Below are positions 57,301-64,000 of a stretch of DNA of 64,000 nucleotides, in pieces. Made by a program: the position numbers and the translations under genes. Position 1 is the first letter of the stretch, and each line of letters starts with the position of its first letter. Below the pieces are notes generated by a model. That model was not told the DNA's origin, searched no databases, and saw only the letters and a list, made by a program, of their open reading frames with translations. Source of the stretch: Myrica gale (Eukaryota; Streptophyta; Magnoliopsida; Fagales; Myricaceae); assembly GCA_963930655.1 (NCBI GenBank), contig OZ005610.1, positions 1,555,001 to 1,619,000 on the forward strand, read 5' to 3'.

Positions 57301-60300
57301 TCTACCAACATGGATCCTCAAGATCCCTATAACGTTGGTCGAGGTTGCCATTTGGGTAGTCATGACTTATTATGTCATAGGCTTTGATCCAAATATTGAA
57401 CGGTGAGAGAAACAAGAAATCAACATGAGTAATACCATTCGAATTTAAGTTCCCCCATTTTCAGTTTCCAGGATTTGAATCATTTGATTGAAGTTACTTA
57501 ATTATGGCAGGTTCTTCAAACAGTTCTTTTTGCTCCTCTGTATTAATCAAATGGCATCAGGACTGTTCCGGTTGATGGGGGCCTTAGGGAGGAATATAAT
57601 TGTTGCCAACACATTTGGGTCTTTCGCTTTACTCGTAGTTCTGGTTTTGGGTGGATTTGTTTTATCACGAGGTGAGTTGATGATCCAATTAATCTCCATT
57701 ACTTTCTTAGTGATTTTTTCAGGGAAGCCGATGCTAAAAATCTATTTATATGTGGTGTTTCATCAGAGGACGTACCAAAATGGTGGTCGTGGGGTTATTG
57801 GATCTCACCAATGATGTATGGACAGAACGCCATTGCTGTCAATGAATTTCTGGGGAAGCGTTGGAGACATGTAAGCATCAGTTCTTGAATTGTGACAAAA
57901 AAAAACATATTAGAAGTACAGAACTGGAAAAAGATGTCGATCAATAGCTACTAACAAGTATGTGGAAATATGCGTCTTAGGTTCCTCCTAATTCAACTCA
58001 ATCGCTTGGAGTTCTCGTCTTGAAGTCTCGTGGGGTATTCACAGAACCATACTGGTATTGGATTGGAGTTGGAGCAGCGATTGGATACATTTTTCTTTTC
58101 AATTTCCTTTTCACGCTGGCCCTGAAATATCTCGATCGTAAGTGTCCTACTCGTAGAATTATTTTGGTCTTCGTAATTGGACAAATATTCTTACAATAGG
58201 ATTACTCTGCTGCAGCGTTGGGGAAGTCTCAGGCAGTACTATCCAGAGAAGCCTTCGCTGAGAAAAATGCAAACAGAACTGGAGAGTTCATGGAGCTAGA
58301 ATCAAGAGGAAAGAGCTCTTTAGGTGGGTTTCCAAGCTCTTTGATATAGGTTTTTGTTAATGCTATCGACAAATTCCGTTTCAAATTTGAGTTGTAATTT
58401 GAATCATTTAGATAAGGTCTTGTTTAAGTGTTCAAGAAGTCTTCTAAAAGAATTAGGATTGAAAAGCATTCGAATCAAGAAGATAAAGATGAAGTACGTT
58501 CTTTAGGGTCTAAACCTTATTTTTCAGTTTTGATTTCTACTCATTAGATTCTGGCTATAATATATTCGCTATGACCACAATGCAGAGAGAGGTAACGAAA
58601 GTCGAAGAAGCATATCATCCACGACACCATCAGCAAGAGTGAGCTGCATTAACGACACTAAAAAAAAGAGCAAGGGGGGAATGGTTCTTCCTTTTGAACC
58701 CCTATCTATCACATTTGATGAAATCAGATACGCTATAGACATGCCACAGGTATGTTTTACCAAAGAGCCAATGTCATATTTGTCGTTTACTATCTCTTCT
58801 CTAATCAGACTGATTCTGGTGCTTCCTGCTACTGAATACATCTTCACAAATTTGTTATCATGCTTGCAGGAAATGAAATCTCAGGGTGTTCCCGAGGATC
58901 GGCTAGAACTCTTGAAAGGGGTGACTGGTGCTTTTAGGCCAGGAGTCCTTACAGCTCTAATGGGTGTGAGTGGTGCTGGCAAGACTACTTTATTGGATGT
59001 GTTGGCGGGCAGGAAAACTGGTGGATATATTGACGGAAGCATCACTATATCTGGCTACCCAAAAAAGCAAGAAACATTTGCCCGCATATCAGGATATTGC
59101 GAGCAAACTGATATCCACTCTCCTCATGTTACAGTCTATGAGTCTTTGGTGTATTCTGCATGGCTTCGTTTACCACCTGAGGTTGACTCTGCAACTAGAA
59201 AGGTATTGTTTTCGGTCGATCGTAATTTTAGTTTAGTTTTATTCAGGTTATTGCAACTGGAAGGGTATAGTTATATCTGATTGATGGGTTGCAGATGTTC
59301 ATTGAGGAAGTCATGGAGCTGGTGGAGCTGACCTCCTTGAGGGAAGCACTTGTTGGATTGCCTGGTGTGAATGGTCTATCCACTGAGCAGCGAAAAAGGC
59401 TTACAATTGCAGTTGAGCTTGTTGCCAACCCGTCTATTATATTCATGGATGAACCGACCTCTGGTCTTGATGCCAGGGCAGCAGCAATAGTAATGAGAAC
59501 CGTGAGGAACACAGTAGACACAGGGAGAACTGTGGTCTGCACAATCCACCAGCCCAGCATTGATATATTTGATGCTTTTGATGAGGTGAAATACTTTTTC
59601 CATGGTTAATTAATCAGGAATTATAGACAATTCCATACATTTATACAAGAACTGAAATTTCAATGTTGGGTTGCAGTTATTTCTCTTGAAACTGGGTGGT
59701 GAAGAGATCTATGTGGGTCCATTAGGCCGCCATTCTTCCCATTTAATCGACTACTTCCAGGTTAGGTTAAAACATCGAAGAGAGCGTAAATTCTTCCCTA
59801 GTTTGTCAATTTATGACTGACCTTCGTTGCTTCTTGTTATCAAGGGAATTGATGGAGTCCCAAAGATTAAGGAGAAATACAATCCTGCAACGTGGATGTT
59901 GGAGGTTACTTCAGCAGGACAAGAAGCAGCTCTTGGGGTTGACTTCACCGACATATACAAGAACTCAGAACTCTATAGGTCGGATCACATTGTCAATTAA
60001 TGTTGCCTCCTGGTGAACACATATAGAAAGTTCTGTAAGAAATTGCCACTGCTCAGTGCAAACTTCCGTTCGGTAGCAACTAATACTCCATATTGATTGA
60101 ATCAGGAGAAACAAGGCCTTGATCAAGGAACTTATAAGTAAACCTCCACCGGGTTCAAAAGACCTGTACTTCCCCACGCAATACTCACAGTCTTTCTTTA
60201 CCCAATGTCTGGCTTGCCTATGGAAACAACATTGGTCGTATTGGCGAAACCCACCGTACAGTGCAGTCAGACTCTTATTCACAACTTTTTCAGCTTTAAT

Positions 60301-61380
60301 GTTTGGGACGATATTCTGGGATCGTGGCTCCAAAAGGTACGAAACCCCGTTATGCGAACAGCGGCACTTGAGATTTTGTTAGTTCTCTCATCTCTCAGTA
60401 GTTAACTTCATGAATTTGCCCGGGAAATGCAGGCGAAACCGACAAGATATTTTCAATGCAATGGGCTCCATGTATGCTGCTGTTCTCTTCATCGGGGTAC
60501 AGAATGCCGCAACGGTGCAGCCAGTTGTGGCCATTGAAAGAACAGTCTTTTACAGAGAGAGAGCAGCCGGAATGTACTCTGCTTTACCATATGCCTTTGG
60601 ACAGGTACATATCACTCCCACGAAGTTTGATTAGGACCCCTTTCAGTGGAGAACACTGGCGTCCTGTGGTTTCCTTGTCGTTACAATTTCACACTTCGTG
60701 ATTTTACGTTTCAATGATGGATGATTCATGTGATTTCCGTAGAGGGTTTGCTACTCACCAAATTGTTTTGTTTGGCAGGTTGTCATTGAGCTCCCATACA
60801 TTTTCGTGCAGACGATCGTCTATGGGTTTATAGTTTACGCCATGATTGGGTTTGAGTGGACAGCCAGCAAATTCTTTTGGTATATCTTCTTCATGTACTT
60901 CACCTTTTTATACTTCACTTTCTACGGCATGATGTCCGTGGCCGTTACTCCAAACCACAACATCTCTGCCATAGTTTCCTCAGCCTTCTATGCAATATGG
61001 AATCTCTTCTCGGGCTTTATAGTTCCCAGAACAGTAAGTTTCAGCAATTCTTGACCTGACTCTGTTTTTCTATATACCAAATGAAACCATAACTCACGAG
61101 GTCCAAATTTGCTTTGTAACAGAGGATGCCCATCTTTTGGAGATGGTACTACTGGGCCTGTCCGGTGTCTTGGACCTTGTATGGATTGGTCGCTTCACAG
61201 TTCGGAGACATTAAGGACAAATTAGAATCCGATGAAACAGTGGAAGAATTTCTTAGGAGTTATTTCGGGTACAGACACGACTTCCTGGGTGTTGTGGCGA
61301 TCGTGATTGTTGGAATTACAGTGCTCTTTGGGTTCACTTTTGCCTATTCAATTAGGACATTTAACTTCCAAAAGAGATAG
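54399..61380 (+). CDS. Full-size ABC transporter, ABCG subfamily (PDR type)
   Basis: This is a plasma-membrane exporter of the pleiotropic drug resistance type; relatives move terpenoids, hormones, cuticle precursors or xenobiotics. I read 24 exons from 54399-54721 to 61123-61380, all phase-consistent, giving 1450 residues. The order is NBD1-TMD1-NBD2-TMD2. NBD1 has [11 protein letters not shown] (Walker A), [11 protein letters not shown] (signature) and [23 protein letters not shown]2 has [40 protein letters not shown] and [23 protein letters not shown]-type stretches include [20 protein letters not shown] [31 protein letters not shown] and ATWMLEVTS. The C-terminus is FNFQKR. The ATG at 54399 ([11 protein letters not shown]) fits the family. 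It belongs to the large PDR cluster that includes ABCG39/ABCG40; the substrate is unknown. Confidence 0.95.
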
Positions 61381-61823
61381 GAGAACTCCATGGATGCAAA
61401 TAGCAAGGAAATCTCTTTGTCGCAAGTTTGAGTTCAAATCGATCTTGCATCGATTTTTTTGGGAAGCTAAACTATTATTTGTTGATTTTTTTTTTTATTT
61501 GTATCTTTTTTTTAAAGAAAGAGGGCTGTAACTCAAAAGTTCATTGAAAAAGGCAAGTATGCGGCCGAAGAATATATAGCATTGGTAACAAGCATCAAAG
61601 ACAAAAGTGTAAATTTTTTTATTGTAAAATGACAACTTTCCAGTGAAAAATACTTATCTATTCGGGGTACTTTCGTGGAAGGACGAACCTAATTCTTCAC
61701 TTCAATCTTTTCTGTATCGACAATCATCGTTTCCAAACTTGACAATGATATTTGCGGACTACCTACTTTCTTTGCGCCGAATGTCGACTTTTGATCCATG
61801 GGGAGCTTATGAAGAATCACTCG
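61381..61823. other. ABCG transporter 3' flank
   Basis: This is the presumed 3' UTR and spacer up to the copia LTR. No other feature was seen. Confidence 0.4.
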
Positions 61824-62003
61824 TGTAGAGAGAGAGAAAACTTTCATTAACTGAGCATACAAACTCTGTTTTACAGTTCTGTAACTATATACAGAAAAGA
61901 ATAAAACATTTTATATTCTGTTACACTACTCTTCCAGCGTGTAATATTTACATCACAACTCTCAGCACCAACTAAGCATTCCAGCTCAGCATTATCTTTA
62001 ATA
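61824..62003 (-). repeat. 3' LTR of the copia element
   Basis: A polypurine tract (GAGGGGGAA on the minus strand, about 62004-62013) precedes TATTAAAGATAATGC. The LTR would end CTCTCTCTACA at 61824, giving about 180 bp. The first dinucleotide is TA rather than the usual TG. The boundary is inferred, since the partner LTR is outside the window. Confidence 0.6.
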
Positions 62004-62010
62004 TTCCCCC

Positions 62011-64000
62011 TCAAGATCGATGATATATGTTTAACAATCTCATCTTGCCTACTAAATGATTAAACTGAGCTAAGCCTAATGCCGTAGTCAAAATATCTGC
62101 AATTTGATGCTGAGTGTTAACATGCAAAATTCGAATTGAACCATCTTGCACTTTTTCTCTAATAACGTGACAATCCACTTCTATATGCTTAGTTCTTTCA
62201 TGGAACACCGGATTGACAGAGATATGTATTGCAGCTTGATTATCACAGAACATAAGAGCAGCTTGTGAATGTTCAACATCAAAATCAGCTAATAAACTTC
62301 TCAGCCATGTTAATTCACATACAACAGATGTCATAGCCCTGTACTCAACTTCTGCAGATGAACGAGAAACCACATTTTGCTTCTTTGACTTCCAAGAAAC
62401 CAAACTATCACCAAGAAACACAGTAAAGCCCGTAATTGATCGCCTAGTATCATGACAGCCTGCATAATCAGAGTCAGCAAAAGCCTTTAACTGCAAAGAG
62501 GTTGGTTTGGCAGAGAAAAACAATCCTAAACCAACAGTCCCTTTAATGTAATGAACTACACGATAGGCTGCATCTATATGTGGTTGTCTTGGACAATTCA
62601 TAAACTGACTTAACCTTTGCACAGAATATGCAATATCAGGTCTGGTTGTAGTCAAGTAGATTAGCCTTCCAACTAACCTCCTATACTGACTTGGATCAGT
62701 AACTTCAGCTACATTATCCTTTGTTAGCTTAAGATGTTGCTCCATAGGAAATTTTGCTGGTTTTCCACCCAACAAACCACAATCTGATATGATCTCTAAA
62801 GCATATTTTCGTTGACACAAATGAATACCTTTAGAAGACCTAGCAGATTCCAAACCCAAGAAATACTTCAACTCTCCAAGGTCTTTCAATTTGAACTTGT
62901 TATTCAAATAAACTTTCAACTCTTCTACAGCAACACTATCATTACTTGCTATTAAAATGTCATCAACATATACAAGTAAGACAATGAATGATGCACCTTG
63001 CTTCCGAGTAAATAATGAGTAATCTGCCCATGATTGATGAAAACCAGATTCAATCAATGTGAAAGAAAATTTAGCAAACCATTGTCTTGAAGCTTGTTTT
63101 AAACCATACAAAGACTTCTTGAGTTTGCATACCATGTTTTCCCCCTTGCTGTCAAAACCAAGAGGTAAGGACATATAAACCTCTTCATCAAGATCACCAT
63201 TCAAGAAGGCATTTTTTACATCTAATTGGTGTAAAGACCAATGCTTGACAGCAGCTATAGAAATAAGTAAGCGAACTGTGGTAAGCTTGGCTACCGGGCT
63301 AAAAGTCTCATAGTAATCAAACCCCTCTTGTTGTGTGTAACCCTTAGCAACCAACCTTGCTTTGTAACGTTCAACACTACCATCAGCTTTGTACTTGACT
63401 TTATATATCCATTTACACCCAATAAGATGCTTATCATGTGGAAGAGGAGTCAAAACTCAAGTCTGATTTTCCTCGAGAGCAAAAATCTCAGCAGACATAG
63501 CATCTCGCCAATGAGAATATTGGACAGCTTGCTGATAGGTTTGAGGTTCAAAATGAGAGGAAATAGACAAGGCAAAAATCTTGTGGTTTGAAGATAATCT
63601 GTCATAGCTGAGTGAGGCAGATAATGGATATGGCGTACCATGTTTACCAAGATAACTCACAGCAGAATCCGAATATCCGATGGAGATGAGAGAAGAGAAG
63701 TGACATGTTGGCAGTGATAAGTATCAAGATAAGCAGGAGGTTTATGCATTCTAGTAGATTTCCTAAGTGGTGGAAGAGACACATGTGGAATAGAAGAAGT
63801 AGAGACCAAATCTGTAGGAGAAGGTAAATCTGCAGAAATATGAGGAATAGCATATTCGTTTGACAGTAGAGGATATTCAATGATTTCAGAAATGAGATTA
63901 GGGAGGACTAAGGTAGAAGTGTCTTGTATGTGATGATGAGCTTGAAATAAGCTATCAAAATTATGTGTAGATGAAGAACTTTCATAAGGAAAAGTATCCA
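62011..64000 (-). pseudogene. copia polyprotein: reverse transcriptase and RNase H, interrupted
   Basis: Reverse transcriptase starts ALEENQT-stop-VLTPLP, where TGA (63457-63459) stands for an expected Trp. It continues [35 protein letters not shown] and the active-site block [11 protein letters not shown]. RNase H follows with [20 protein letters not shown] and [12 protein letters not shown], and the end reads [19 protein letters not shown], where ADILTKAL is more usual. A frameshift near 63672 separates the upstream PSD-I-R-I frame from SDSAVSYLGKHGTPYPLS. The stop and shift make this copy non-autonomous. Confidence 0.9.

Larger units (their letters stand above)
61824..64000 (-). mobile_element. 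Ty1/copia LTR retrotransposon, 3' portion, runs off the window
   Basis: The order on the minus strand is the end of the integrase/linker region (PPLRKSTRMHKPPAYLDTY), reverse transcriptase, RNase H, purine tract and 3' LTR. The 5' part and 5' LTR lie beyond position 64000. It sits 443 bp after the ABCG transporter stop codon in the opposite orientation. Confidence 0.9.

Noticed and set aside
1-64000. tRNA, rRNA, snoRNA or CRISPR-like arrays
   Set aside because: No cloverleaf with A/B boxes, rRNA sequence or regularly spaced repeats were noticed; short microsatellites explain the repetitive spots.

Overview
The window is nuclear DNA of a flowering plant, almost certainly a eudicot. The evidence is AT-rich introns with GT-AG borders, typical plant gene families, dense fragments of plant transposons, and no bacterial-style operons. 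All functional calls come from reading translated exons by eye; no database search was run.

Layout. 1693-3909 (-) is the mitochondrial complex III subunit QCR7. 4500-5432 holds remnants of a hAT transposase and a receptor kinase. 6353-11857 (+) is an AKT1-type inward K+ channel in 12 exons. 12240-13570 is a rearranged LINE. 13846-19337 (+) is bystin, a ribosome biogenesis factor, whose last intron is a U12-type AT-AC intron. 20627-25319 (-) is a divergent 1-deoxy-D-xylulose-5-phosphate synthase (DXS) copy that carries several lesions, including a LINE fragment in its last exon. 27656-28231 (+) is a small secreted EG45/PNP-like protein. 31098-32648 (-) is a single-exon 3-ketoacyl-CoA synthase.

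33949-34640 holds two MITE-like elements. 35140-37541 (+) is a damaged copy of a conserved plant gene of unknown function. 38421-40803 (-) is N-alpha-acetyltransferase NAA50. 41809-42790 (+) is a broken FAD monooxygenase. 43740-43975 is a receptor-kinase LRR scrap. 45198-46715 is a Mutator-like element with about 154-bp inverted ends and gene-like cargo, ending about 107 bp before the start codon of V-ATPase subunit c'' (46823-48920, +). 49605-51049 (+) is a BAHD-type acyltransferase. 54399-61380 (+) is an intact 24-exon PDR-type ABCG transporter. 61824-64000 (-) is a Ty1/copia element that runs off the window.

The genes are independent housekeeping or specialised genes, not a pathway cluster. 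KCS and the BAHD protein may both touch wax or phenolic acylation, but they lie 17 kb apart and no joint role is implied. The most unusual material is non-genic. At least six tiny (13-17 nt) A/T-tailed insertions are each flanked by an 11-21 bp direct repeat. They look like target-site-duplicated insertions of little more than a retrotransposon tail. Other points of interest are the U12 intron in bystin, the multi-lesion DXS copy, the twin-primed LINE and the cargo-bearing MULE at the VHA-c'' promoter.
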